A stretch of DNA of 64,000 bases from Lachnospiraceae bacterium UBA7205 (lineage in GTDB: Bacteria; Bacillota; Clostridia; Lachnospirales; Lachnospiraceae). The stretch lies in the NCBI GenBank assembly GCA_002490665.1, contig DKUL01000033.1, forward strand, positions 15,426-79,425, written 5' to 3'. Position numbers and translations under genes: made by a program. The notes beneath the pieces are model-generated. The model was given only the letters and a program-made list of their open reading frames with translations. It ran no database searches and had not been told where the DNA came from. Shown here one piece after another: positions 17,745 through 26,280 of the stretch. The number at the start of each line of letters is the position of its first letter. The stretch's first letter is position 1.

Positions 17745-17993
17745 TTAATCGTTCTTCTCCTCACATCCACATGTGTTCCCATCCCCAAAACCGGCAAAGC
17801 CGCGTGGCTGAATCATGTCATTGTCACAGCCGCATCCATTGTTTGGAGGACATGGAGGAACTACCGGTGTCGGGAAAATCGGGTTGCATGGTGAAGGCTC
17901 ATTACCGCATCCACCGTCACACAGACAATTATTACGGCAGCCGCCTTTTCCGCAAAAACACCACAGTAAGATAATCCAAATCCAACAATTCAT
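17745..17993 (-). CDS. Small cysteine- and glycine-rich protein
   Basis: This 82-residue protein begins with a hydrophobic segment (MNCWIWIILLWCFC) and continues with clustered Cys, Gly, Pro and Asn, including CRNNCLCDGGCGNEPSPC and GCGCDND. Similar short high-cysteine proteins occur in Lachnospiraceae genomes, often under the misleading name chorion class high-cysteine protein; no function is established to my knowledge. It has a GAGGAGTT ribosome site seven bases before the ATG, and that site is part of a long inverted repeat. A small exported or membrane-attached, metal-binding or disulfide-rich peptide is possible but unproven. Confidence 0.7.
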   Translation of the reverse strand: MNCWIWIILLWCFCGKGGCRNNCLCDGGCGNEPSPCNPIFPTPVVPPCPPNNGCGCDNDMIQPRGFAGFGDGNTCGCEEKND

Positions 17994-17999
17994 AAAAAC

Positions 18000-18048
18000 A
18001 ACTCCTCATGCATCAAGAACTTTTCTAATACTTAATATATGAGGAGTT
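18000..18048 (-). promoter_or_regulatory. Inverted repeat that includes the ribosome site of the Cys-rich gene
   Basis: AACTCCTCAT and ATGAGGAGTT are perfect ten-base arms separated by 29 AT-rich bases. On the minus-strand transcript the 3' arm is the ribosome-binding site of the downstream gene and is followed by TGTTTTT. The structure could hide the ribosome site or act as a weak terminator of the upstream operon. Confidence 0.6.
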
Positions 18049-18061
18049 CTTATTTTGGTTC

Positions 18062-18604
18062 TTATTTCCCTTTTAGATTAGGGATGATTCTTTTCCGAAT
18101 ATAGCGCATTGTCTTCGCCTCTCCGTCCCTTGCAAGCATATTCAGCAGCAGTTCCAGTTTTCTTCTCGTGTCCTCATGCATAAATTTCCCCGGATTTCCA
18201 CTCAGGTAATACTTCAGCGGCATGTCATCCTGGTACTTTTCCTTGTTATAATTCTTGGAGGCCGCGACCCTGTCAATAAACATCTCCACTACATACTTAT
18301 CCGGCATTCTTGCAGGTATAATCCCGCCTCCCATATGGGCGCTGTAGTCCATCCAGTACTCATAGTGGTGCTTGTTTCTTCCCTTGTGGTGCAGCCACGC
18401 CGAGGAATATCCCCTGTCCATCCGCTCGGCGTTGTTGGGACTCTGCGTCCCCTGATAATATCTGGCGCCGACAAAAAACTCACTCGGCATATACTTGGAA
18501 AGGTCATGCGTCAGTCCCTGCCAGTACAGGCCGACCGCAAAGCATCCTTTCATAACCATAAGCTTATGATGTGTAATTGTCTGAAAATGTTTCCAAATAT
18601 CCAC
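18062..18604 (-). CDS. DUF5662-family protein
   Basis: This 180-residue soluble protein belongs to a family of unknown function seen in Clostridia. It is rich in conserved His, Asp and Tyr (ITHHKLMVMKGCFAVGLYWQ, LTHDLSKYMPSEF, WLHHKGRNKHHYEYWMDY), a pattern that suggests a metal-dependent, HD-like fold. The start is GTG, eight bases after AAGGG, and lies two bases from the stop of the GH13-like gene, so it is in the same operon. No substrate can be proposed from sequence. Confidence 0.75.
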   Translation of the reverse strand: MDIWKHFQTITHHKLMVMKGCFAVGLYWQGLTHDLSKYMPSEFFVGARYYQGTQSPNNAERMDRGYSSAWLHHKGRNKHHYEYWMDYSAHMGGGIIPARMPDKYVVEMFIDRVAASKNYNKEKYQDDMPLKYYLSGNPGKFMHEDTRRKLELLLNMLARDGEAKTMRYIRKRIIPNLKGK

Positions 18605-18606
18605 CT

Positions 18607-20580
18607 TTATTTACCCTTTTTTATATCATTATTGCCTTTACCGATATTTTTATCACTGCCCTTTGCCGGCTTTATGGGCGCCTTCGGCTTTTTCTCTGTT
18701 TCCGGCAGCCTTCTTCCGGTTAAAATGGAGATGCTTCTCGGGCTGATGTCAATGTACTCCGTATTTTTTTCCTTGTCCGCGACAATGGTGTTCTCCGCTG
18801 TGCCGATTCCCGAAATCCATTCGTAATTTGCTATGGACGGAAGGGCAAAGCGATGTGAATTCCAGTGCATGTTATAGGCAATATAAATATAGTCTGCCTC
18901 GTCCGTATTGTCATCTTTCCCGCAATACATGATTCCGATATGCCTGTGAAAGGCATCAAGCTGCGCCTTCCACGCTTCCTCCCCATGATAGGAAATATCC
19001 GGATACCCTTTCCCATAGCGGTCAAGCATGGAAAGACTTGTGTCCAGATGAAGGATGCCATGCTTTTTGCGAAAGGCAATCAGCTCTTTCACATACACAA
19101 AGATATCATTATTTTTCGTAAGCCCCCGCCAGTCAACCCATCCGGTCTCATTATCCTGACAATAACAGTTGTTGTTGCCGTTCTGGCTGTTTCCAAACTC
19201 GTCCCCCGCAAGCAAGAGGGGCGTTCCCTGCGCCGTAAGCAGAAAGCTCAGCGCATTTTTCATCTGCCTGTGCCGCAGCTGTTTGATTGCCTTCTTTCGC
19301 GAAGGTCCTTCTGCTCCGCAGTTCCAGCTAAAATTATAGTTTGTCCCATCTGAATTATTCTCACCGTTCGGTTCATTGTGCTTTCTCTCATAGGAAACTA
19401 GGTCATTTAGCGTAAATCCATAATAGTTGGTAATATAATTAATCACACCGCACTTGGGATGATTTTTTTTCATGTGATACTGGAATCCCTTAAGCATATC
19501 CTGGTCGCCTTTGAGGTACTTGCGCATTTCATACATATACTCATCTCTGTAATACCCCAGTATTTTCGGAACTGGCTGCTCCGCATTGGGATAGATTTCA
19601 TGCAGATAAAAATCCTCGCACATTATCTTGGTATTCGCCAGAAGCGGTTCCGTGGCAAGCAGCGTCACTGGAATCCTGTTTCCTTTGAGATGCACTCCAT
19701 CAATATGGTATTCCAAAACCCAGTGCTTGATAACCTCAAGGATATATCCCTGTTTAATATAATCGGGAAAATAAAACTGCATCGTAATCTCGATGCCATT
19801 CCTGTGCAGTTCCCTCACCATGCACCGGAACGACTCACAAGAATTGCCGTCCGCCGAATAGGAAGCCTTGGGTGCAAAATAAAATGCCTCCTTAAATCCC
19901 CAGCAGTTCAGCCGTTCGGCCTTCTGCTGTCCCGCATTATCCGGTGCCAGATTCGCATCAATATGTCCGACCTGGTATTCTATTGTGAGCGTCTTGTCAT
20001 TCACATCCGGATGCCGCCACTCACATTCCTCATACTCATATGCAGGCATCAGCTCTATGGAATTGACACCCAGTTCCTTTAAATATGGAATCTTTTCCAT
20101 CAGCCCCTCAAAGGTTCCTTTTTTCTTTACTTTCGACGAAAAATGCCTTGTAAAGCTTCTTACATTGAGACAATACATAATACTTTCATGATATGGAATG
20201 TGAAGCGGACTTGTCCCCTTCCAGTCAAATGTACAACAATCAAAGCCCCCCCTCAATAGAGGACGAACAAATTCGCCTGTACGCCATTTTTCATTCCCGA
20301 CAATTTTCTTTGCATAGGGATCTACAAAAACTTCATCACCGATAAAAAAATTGTACTCAAAATCATTCGCGGTTATCCCTTCAACCAGGACACAATAGAT
20401 ATTTCCAATTCTGTGCTTCTGGTCAAAATAAATTCGTTCCTTCTTCTCTACCCCTCTCCGGTAAAAAACAATACCACATTTTCTGTCCGAACTGTTTACC
20501 ATTGAAAAATTGATGCCATTTTCCCGGACGGAGGCACCTAAAGGGTAGGGCTGTCCAATATTTATTTTTATTTTCTTCAT
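18607..20580 (-). CDS. GlgX/isoamylase-like GH13 protein with degenerate catalytic site
   Basis: The 657 residues follow the plan of glycogen debranching enzymes: an N-terminal CBM48-like domain (PYPLGASVRENGINFSMVNS), a GH13 barrel and a C-terminal beta domain. The family stretch LLTAQGTPLLLAGDEFGNSQ and the following Asn-rich CYCQDNETGWVDW are well kept. The catalytic regions are not. The nucleophile motif normally GFRFDLA reads GVHLKGN, the region usually CHDGFTLNDLVSY reads NYYGFTLNDLVSY, and region I (DVVYNHT-type) is unrecognisable. Only the Glu-containing ICED part resembles the acid/base site. It is thus probably not a working glycosidase, though it may still bind glycogen. The start follows GAGG; an earlier in-frame ATG exists four codons upstream. 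Confidence 0.85.
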   Translation of the reverse strand: MKKIKINIGQPYPLGASVRENGINFSMVNSSDRKCGIVFYRRGVEKKERIYFDQKHRIGNIYCVLVEGITANDFEYNFFIGDEVFVDPYAKKIVGNEKWRTGEFVRPLLRGGFDCCTFDWKGTSPLHIPYHESIMYCLNVRSFTRHFSSKVKKKGTFEGLMEKIPYLKELGVNSIELMPAYEYEECEWRHPDVNDKTLTIEYQVGHIDANLAPDNAGQQKAERLNCWGFKEAFYFAPKASYSADGNSCESFRCMVRELHRNGIEITMQFYFPDYIKQGYILEVIKHWVLEYHIDGVHLKGNRIPVTLLATEPLLANTKIMCEDFYLHEIYPNAEQPVPKILGYYRDEYMYEMRKYLKGDQDMLKGFQYHMKKNHPKCGVINYITNYYGFTLNDLVSYERKHNEPNGENNSDGTNYNFSWNCGAEGPSRKKAIKQLRHRQMKNALSFLLTAQGTPLLLAGDEFGNSQNGNNNCYCQDNETGWVDWRGLTKNNDIFVYVKELIAFRKKHGILHLDTSLSMLDRYGKGYPDISYHGEEAWKAQLDAFHRHIGIMYCGKDDNTDEADYIYIAYNMHWNSHRFALPSIANYEWISGIGTAENTIVADKEKNTEYIDISPRSISILTGRRLPETEKKPKAPIKPAKGSDKNIGKGNNDIKKGK

Positions 20581-20624
20581 AAGACCTCGCAATTTAGCTG
20601 TTATACTCAGGAGCCTACCGCTCC

Positions 20625-21371
20625 CTAATCAATAATAAGGGGCAGGAATTCACAAATATCATCTCTGATAACAAAATCAACTTTTTTATTTTTGATAAAC
20701 TCATCCTTGGAAAAAAGGACTTTCAGCTGCTCATGCTCCGGCGCCGAACTGTACTCGAGCCTGTCATTATACATATTTTTGCCAAGAATGAGCAATACGT
20801 CCGCAGCCTCACAGGCTATCGCGGCTTCTGTCATAAGCTCTGTGTCTACACGTTCCCCTAAAAGGCGTATTCCGGGCCTTACCGCTATCTTGCAGCAGTC
20901 GCATAACGGAATCCCTTCAGAATCTTTAATATACTTAAGGTCAAAATCCTTATTACAGCGCGGACATTTGTTATTATGCAGGTTTCCATTTAAATCTATC
21001 ACGTGCTTTAAGTTGACATTCTGCGGCAGTCCGTGGAAATTCTGGCTGATAACCGCTGACAGCTTTCCCTGTTTCTGAAGTTTAATCAACGTATCATACG
21101 CCGAAGTGGAATGCACATCCATGCCAAGAATTTCCTTTTTATAAAAACGGTAAAATTTCTCCACCTTCGCATTAAAGAAGCTTGTGGCAAGCATGTCCTC
21201 CGGCGAAAATCCATATTCCTCCTCAACACGGTAATTTTCAGTATTGGAATCAAGGTCATACCCCCCGCCTTCAACAAGCATTTCTATACCGAGAACTGCC
21301 ACAATGTTGCAGGAATCTTTTATCTTTTTTTTAATATAATTGATTACCCTCTCATCTGTCTGCATCTTCAT
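20625..21371 (-). CDS. Divergent sirtuin (Sir2)-like protein
   Basis: This 248-residue protein is recognisable as Sir2-like by SAVISQNFHGLPQ (for QNIDGLH), by VIDLNGNLHNNKC (for the catalytic HG motif) and by two Cys pairs of a zinc ribbon (CPRC and CDCC). The catalytic His of classical sirtuins is Asn here, the NAD loop GAGIS-SGIPDFR is replaced by VLGIEMLVEGGGYD, and the GTS motif reads GKN. NAD-dependent deacylation is therefore doubtful, and a binding or sensor role is possible. It is the first gene of an operon with the GH13-like and DUF5662 genes (gap 44 bases). Confidence 0.8.
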   Translation of the reverse strand: MKMQTDERVINYIKKKIKDSCNIVAVLGIEMLVEGGGYDLDSNTENYRVEEEYGFSPEDMLATSFFNAKVEKFYRFYKKEILGMDVHSTSAYDTLIKLQKQGKLSAVISQNFHGLPQNVNLKHVIDLNGNLHNNKCPRCNKDFDLKYIKDSEGIPLCDCCKIAVRPGIRLLGERVDTELMTEAAIACEAADVLLILGKNMYNDRLEYSSAPEHEQLKVLFSKDEFIKNKKVDFVIRDDICEFLPLIID

Positions 21372-21428
21372 TTCAATACCTCAGAGTGTTCGAACCAAAT
21401 GACCGCATTATTATTACATTTCTATATT

Positions 21429-21458
21429 ATGATACTCGCTTTATGCATATAATGTCAA
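21429..21458 (-). promoter_or_regulatory. Promoter of the sirtuin-like/GH13-like operon
   Basis: Consensus TTGACA (21453-21458) and TATCAT (21429-21434) lie 18 bases apart on the minus strand, giving a leader of about 50 bases. Confidence 0.65.
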
Positions 21459-21518
21459 GATGATTGTCATAATTTGCACCTTGAGCGCTATAAAAAAAGA
21501 GTTATTTTCAGAATTTTC

Positions 21519-21547
21519 TTGATTTGTTTATACACTTTGGGTAATAT
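21519..21547 (+). promoter_or_regulatory. Promoter of the DUF1292/DUF2225 genes
   Basis: TTGATT (21519-21524) and TAATAT (21542-21547) are separated by 17 bases. The promoter is divergent from that of the sirtuin-like operon. Confidence 0.6.
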
Positions 21548-21591
21548 ATTAGGTAGATGCGAAGTAAAAAGAAAGGGATGGTAATAACGAA

Positions 21592-21927
21592 ATGACAGAC
21601 AAAAACGCAAACGGATTTGATGCCGAGGAAATGACCGTAGAACTTGAGCTGGATGACGGACAGCTCGTGAACTGTGCGATTATCACAATTCTTACCGTTG
21701 ACAAAAAGGACTATATTGCCCTTCTTCCACTTGACGAGGACGGAAATAACGAGGACGGCGAGGTATGGTTCTACCGCTATGAGGAAGATGAGAATAATCC
21801 TGATGCGGAACCCTTGCTGACTTACATTGACGACGATGAGGAATATGAAAATGTTGCCGATGCGTTTGATGAGTATCTCGACAATGTTGAATTTGATGAA
21901 ATTGTCGGCGGCGAACAGGAATCATAA
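21592..21927 (+). CDS. DUF1292-family acidic protein
   Basis: This 111-residue, strongly acidic cytoplasmic protein belongs to the DUF1292 family (YrzB-like) common in Firmicutes. Family features are an N-terminal ELELDDGQLVNCAIITIL, YIALLPLDED and EVWFYRYEED, then Asp/Glu-rich sequence. It lies 20 bases before the DUF2225 gene and is probably co-transcribed. In other Firmicutes relatives sit next to the alaS-yrzL-yrrK cluster; here the neighbourhood is different. No function is established. Confidence 0.85.
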   Translation: MTDKNANGFDAEEMTVELELDDGQLVNCAIITILTVDKKDYIALLPLDEDGNNEDGEVWFYRYEEDENNPDAEPLLTYIDDDEEYENVADAFDEYLDNVEFDEIVGGEQES

Positions 21928-21947
21928 ATATTGGGAGGATATATAAT

Positions 21948-22706
21948 ATGGATGCAAATGAAAAAGTCAAAGCAGAAAAAGGTTTATTGATGGACAAAAG
22001 ATACAATTGCCCTATCTGCGATAAGCAGTTCCGTTCCAAGGCAGTGAAATCCAACACTGCAAAGTTTGTTGACACAATGGCTGATTTAAGACCCATACAC
22101 AGCAACGTGAACGTCACGAAATATGATGCAATCTGCTGTCCAAACTGCGGTTATGCGGCACTTGGAAAAAATTTTGACAACATTACGGCAACACAGCGTA
22201 AAACAATACAGGAAAAAATACAGACCAACTTTAAGTCCCATGAGGAGACGGAATGTGACATTTACACAACGGAAATGGCAATCAGCCGCATGAAGATGGC
22301 GTTGCTGTGCACAGTCACAAAAGGCGGAAAAGACAGTGAAATCGGCTATGTCTGTCTCAAAATATGCTGGCTGTATCAGGATCTTGCCGACGAGGTAGCC
22401 GATGATGACCCCGATGCGGAAACCAAGAAGGAAACCTATCTGAAAGAGGCATACAATGCCGGCATGAATGCCTATAACCGGCTGACAAACGCCAGAATGC
22501 ATGAGGACTACCCAATCGCCGGCATGAATGAACCCACGCTTGACTATCTGCTTTCATATTTTGCTTACAAGAAAGAGGACTATACGACGGCATTGCAGTT
22601 TCTGTCCGGTGTTGTATCCAACAGAAGCATCAGTCCGCGTTTAAAGGACAAGAGCCTGGATTTGAAGGATATGATAAACAAGGTTCGCGAAAGTGCAGAA
22701 TCATAA
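21948..22706 (+). CDS. DUF2225-family protein with Cys pairs
   Basis: This 252-residue soluble protein of the DUF2225 family has two N-terminal Cys pairs that probably bind zinc (YNCPICDKQF and ICCPNCGYA). A helical C-terminal part resembles TPR-like repeats (YLKEAYNAGMNAYNRL and YFAYKKEDYTTALQFLSG). The function is unknown. A GGGAGGA ribosome site precedes the start. Its stop codon overlaps, by six bases, the convergent end of the helicase gene. Confidence 0.85.
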   Translation: MDANEKVKAEKGLLMDKRYNCPICDKQFRSKAVKSNTAKFVDTMADLRPIHSNVNVTKYDAICCPNCGYAALGKNFDNITATQRKTIQEKIQTNFKSHEETECDIYTTEMAISRMKMALLCTVTKGGKDSEIGYVCLKICWLYQDLADEVADDDPDAETKKETYLKEAYNAGMNAYNRLTNARMHEDYPIAGMNEPTLDYLLSYFAYKKEDYTTALQFLSGVVSNRSISPRLKDKSLDLKDMINKVRESAES

Positions 22707-24617
22707 TACCGTCTGGTCAAACATCTCATCAAGAAAACGTGAAGGCAGGAGGTTTCCTGCCTCCTTTTTTTCCATACTTTCCTTGATATAAAAAAGAAAG
22801 AGATTTTCCTTTGCCCGTGTCATGGCGACATAAAACATTCTGCGCTCCTCTTCCAGCTCGCTGTCCGTGACCGCTTTCTTGTGCGGCACAACGCCTTCAT
22901 TCACATCAGGGAGTATCACCACTTTCCATTCCAGTCCCTTTGACGCATGCATTGTCACAATGTTTACGGCATCCGTATGACATTTTTTTCCACTGCCGTG
23001 CTGCAGTTCGCGTATTGTACTGTCATAATTTTGTACATGCTCCATCCATTCCGCCAGCGTCTCAAACCCCTTTGCAAGCTGCATGATTTCCTCGAGCGTT
23101 TCCAGTTCCTTTGCCGCATCCCTGCCGCACTCGGAAGCCTTCTTTTTCAGATAATCGTCATACCCGATTCCTTTTCTGATAAAATTTACCGCGGAAAAAG
23201 GATTCATCCCCTTTATAAAACGAAGCCCGTCATAAAGTCCAATGATATTTTCCACAACATATCCCAGTGTCCGGTTGTTTTCCAAAATCTCCTGCATGGA
23301 AAAAGGATTGCGGGGCACCGTGTTTCTCCTGATATACCGCACTGGTCTGTTCATGATGCGCAGGAAATCCGAAACACTGTCCTCGTGCAAGGCATAATTG
23401 ATGTACGCAATCATGTCCTTTGCTGTCTCACTGTCATAAATATTTTTCGGCTTTTCGTTTATCGAGAAAGGGATTCCCTCTCGAACCAGACACTCTGCCG
23501 TGTAGGCAATATGGCTGTTTGTGCGGTACAGAATCGCAATATCACTGTACTTCGCCCCGGGCTGTTCCATATACTGTTTTATCAGCAGTGCGATATTTTC
23601 TGCCTGCTTTGGTTTCGAGTGAAAGGAATAAACCCTGACGCCGTCCTTTTGGATATTTTGTGTCCGGACTTTTTTGGAAAAGCGCACTTTGTTGTGCGCT
23701 ATCAGCTTTCCCGCAGTCTCCGTGATATCCTGTTTGCTGCGGTAATTGACATTTAACAGCACCTGGCTGGCATCCGGATAATCCTCTGTAAAATGGAGCA
23801 TAATCTCGGGACTGGAGCCTCGAAACCCATAGATAGACTGATCGTCATCGCCCACAATAAACAGGTTGTCCTGCGGCTTTGCGAGAAGCCTTACCACCTC
23901 ATATTGCAGCGGACAGATGTCCTGAAATTCATCAACAAGGATATAGTGAAAGCGCTCCTGCCATATTTTAAGGACTTCCGGCCTGGATACCAGAAGGTCG
24001 CGGCACAACAGAACCATGTCGTCGAAATCAATCAGCCTTTTTTTGTTCATCTCCTGTTTATATGCATGATATATATGCTCAAATTCTGCCTGTGATACCG
24101 TCTCGCTCCTTATTTCCCCTGGCGCCAGTCCGTTGTTTTTTGCCTTGCTGATTTCTGCCAGAAGACGCTGTAATGTCTCCGTGTCCATATTTGCATATTG
24201 CCCCTCCTGCGACTGCAGCTCAGGGGGCAGTTCTCTGATAATTTGTGCCAGAATCCTGTACTTGTCTGCCTCGCGAATGATGTTGTCCGCCGTAAACCGA
24301 TAGGTATGACGCAGTATGCGGAAAAAGACGGAATGAAACGTACCAAAACAAACCGGATAACACTTTCCGTCATTCAGTTTTACAAACCGCTCCTGCATCT
24401 CTGCGGCAGCGGCTTTTGTAAACGTGATGACCAGAATGTCCTCCGGCTGTATATGATGTTGTTCTATCAGATATTTGATTCTCTGCGTGACGGTAAACGT
24501 TTTGCCGGAGCCCGGTCCTGCAAGGACAAGCATTGCCCCATCCTTGTGTGTAATTGCCCTGTGCTGTGCCTCATTGACGCCACCGTCCAGTTGATTAAGC
24601 GTTTTCAAGCAGTTCAA
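22701..24617 (-). CDS. UvrD/PcrA-like superfamily 1 DNA helicase
   Basis: This 638-residue ATP-driven 3'-5' DNA helicase is somewhat shorter than PcrA (about 720-750). Motifs in order: Q-motif (LDGGVNEAQHRAI), Walker A (AGPGSGKTFTVTQRI), motif Ia (ITFTKAAAAEMQERF), Walker B (YILVDEFQDICPLQY), motif III (IVGDDDQSIYGFRGS), motif IV (LNVNYRSKQDI), motif V (MHASKGLEWKVV) and motif VI (VAMTRAKENLFLF). The likely start is TTG, because the first ATG would remove the Q-motif. The start lies 23 bases inside the end of gltX. It probably acts in repair or rescue of stalled replication. Confidence 0.92.
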   Translation of the reverse strand: MNCLKTLNQLDGGVNEAQHRAITHKDGAMLVLAGPGSGKTFTVTQRIKYLIEQHHIQPEDILVITFTKAAAAEMQERFVKLNDGKCYPVCFGTFHSVFFRILRHTYRFTADNIIREADKYRILAQIIRELPPELQSQEGQYANMDTETLQRLLAEISKAKNNGLAPGEIRSETVSQAEFEHIYHAYKQEMNKKRLIDFDDMVLLCRDLLVSRPEVLKIWQERFHYILVDEFQDICPLQYEVVRLLAKPQDNLFIVGDDDQSIYGFRGSSPEIMLHFTEDYPDASQVLLNVNYRSKQDITETAGKLIAHNKVRFSKKVRTQNIQKDGVRVYSFHSKPKQAENIALLIKQYMEQPGAKYSDIAILYRTNSHIAYTAECLVREGIPFSINEKPKNIYDSETAKDMIAYINYALHEDSVSDFLRIMNRPVRYIRRNTVPRNPFSMQEILENNRTLGYVVENIIGLYDGLRFIKGMNPFSAVNFIRKGIGYDDYLKKKASECGRDAAKELETLEEIMQLAKGFETLAEWMEHVQNYDSTIRELQHGSGKKCHTDAVNIVTMHASKGLEWKVVILPDVNEGVVPHKKAVTDSELEEERRMFYVAMTRAKENLFLFYIKESMEKKEAGNLLPSRFLDEMFDQTVL

Positions 24618-26055
24618 TACCCTTTCTGATTCTGATAAGGGTTTCCTCTTTTCCGATGACTTCCATGATTTCCGTAGCCCCGGCAGGCGTCATCTGCAAG
24701 CCGGACACTGCCGTCCGGACAGGCCACATCACATAGCCGTTCTTGACTTCCTTCTCTGCCACGTAGGATAAAAGAAGCTGATAGAGGGCGTCATTGGTGT
24801 ACTCCTCCTGTGCCTCAAGCAGGGGCAGTACATCCTTTAACACGGCAAGCGAGCTTTCTGCTGTCGTTTTCATTTTCTTGTGGGTGTACATGGATATGTC
24901 GTACTCTGGCAGCGTTTCAAAGAAACCGATTAAGCCTTTTATGTCAGGAAATACCTCTATTCTGGTCTTTACCATCTCCGCAATCTTTTTCAGGTCAATG
25001 TCCCTGGTAATGACCTCCCTGATATAGGGCAGCGCCATCTCATAAAAACGGTCAGAATCCATCGCCTTGATGTACTCGCCGTTCATCCATTTCAGCTTAT
25101 TCATGTCAAATACGGACGGCGATTTGTTGATGCGGGTGTAGTCAAACTCCTTTATCAGCTCATCAAGCGTAAAGATTTCCCTGTTGTCCTCGGGACTCCA
25201 TCCGAGAAGCGCTATGAAATTCACAATGGCTTCCGGAAGAATGCCCTGTTCCACAATGTCCTCAAACGAAGAATGTCCGCTCCGCTTACTGAGCTTTTTG
25301 TGCTCCTCGTCCGTAATCAGCGGGAGATGCACATACATGGGAATTTCCCAGCCAAACGCTTCATAGAGCCTGTTGTATTTTGGCGTGGAAGAAAGATACT
25401 CGTTGCCGCGCACTACATGCGTGATTTCCATCAGGTGGTCATCTACCACATTTGCAAAGTTATACGTAGGGTAGCCATCCGACTTAATCAGAATCATGTC
25501 ATCAAGCTCCGTATTGTCAACGGAGATATCACCGTAAAGTTCATCGTGGAAACTGGTTGTTCCCTCTGTGGGATTGTTCTGACGGATGACATAGGGAATG
25601 CCGCTTGCAAGCTTTTTTGCCACTTCTTCTTTGGAAAGCCCGAGACAGTGCTTGTCGTATACTGTAATCTCTTTGCCCTCTACCACTTCTGATTTCAGTG
25701 TGGCAAGCCGCTCCTTATCACAGAAACAGTAGTAAGCCTGTCCCTTGTCAATCAGCTCCTTTGCATACTTCATATAGATGCCTGCCTGGACACGCTCACT
25801 CTGCACATAAGGACCATATCCCTTATCCTTGTCGGGACCCTCGTCATATGTCAGACCCGTTTTCTCCAGCGTATTATAAATGATATCTGTAGCGCCCTCC
25901 ACATAGCGCTCCCGGTCGGTATCCTCAATCCGGAAAATGAAATCCCCGCCCGCATGTTTTGCTATTAAAAACTCATATAATGCCGAACGCAGATTGCCGA
26001 CATGCATTTTTCCCGTAGGACTTGGCGCAAATCTGCATCTTACTTTTTTTGCCAT
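24595..26055 (-). CDS. gltX: Glutamyl-tRNA synthetase
   Basis: This class I synthetase charges tRNA-Glu. The 486 residues are full length. The HIGH motif appears in FAPSPTGKMHVGNLRSAL and the KMSKR motif as KKLSKRSG. In between are the conserved FRIEDTDRERYVEGA and GVRGNEYLS-type elements (VVRGNEYLSSTPKY). The start follows AGGAGGAG. The end overlaps the downstream helicase gene. No glutaminyl-tRNA synthetase is present here, and in many Firmicutes GltX also mischarges tRNA-Gln for later amidation; which case applies cannot be told. Confidence 0.96.
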   Translation of the reverse strand: MAKKVRCRFAPSPTGKMHVGNLRSALYEFLIAKHAGGDFIFRIEDTDRERYVEGATDIIYNTLEKTGLTYDEGPDKDKGYGPYVQSERVQAGIYMKYAKELIDKGQAYYCFCDKERLATLKSEVVEGKEITVYDKHCLGLSKEEVAKKLASGIPYVIRQNNPTEGTTSFHDELYGDISVDNTELDDMILIKSDGYPTYNFANVVDDHLMEITHVVRGNEYLSSTPKYNRLYEAFGWEIPMYVHLPLITDEEHKKLSKRSGHSSFEDIVEQGILPEAIVNFIALLGWSPEDNREIFTLDELIKEFDYTRINKSPSVFDMNKLKWMNGEYIKAMDSDRFYEMALPYIREVITRDIDLKKIAEMVKTRIEVFPDIKGLIGFFETLPEYDISMYTHKKMKTTAESSLAVLKDVLPLLEAQEEYTNDALYQLLLSYVAEKEVKNGYVMWPVRTAVSGLQMTPAGATEIMEVIGKEETLIRIRKGIELLENA

Positions 26056-26091
26056 CTTTATACTCCTCCGTTTTATATCATTTTCTATCCG

Positions 26092-26247
26092 TCAATTTCC
26101 ATCCTCCAGCATTGATTGAAAGATATCCTTAAGTTTTTGCAAATCCTCATTGTCTGGCGATTTTGTTAACGCCTTCTCCATCAATTCCAAGGCAAGCCGG
26201 ATAAATCCCTGAAACTGTTTGTTTGTCATTCCCATATCTGATACCAT
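26092..26247 (-). CDS. Small hypothetical protein upstream of gltX
   Basis: This open frame of 51 codons begins MVSDMGMTNKQFQGFIRLAL and is predicted to be a short helical, soluble protein. Short Clostridia proteins with a similar MTN-Q-F start are known without function. AGGCGGTG lies just before the first ATG; starts at 26235 or 26229 are also possible. It lies between the hydrogenase gene end (26281) and gltX on the same strand, so it may be a minor cistron of the gltX transcript. Confidence 0.5.
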   Translation of the reverse strand: MVSDMGMTNKQFQGFIRLALELMEKALTKSPDNEDLQKLKDIFQSMLEDGN

Positions 26248-26280
26248 CCTTTCACCGCCTTTTTAAATCATTTACATTTA

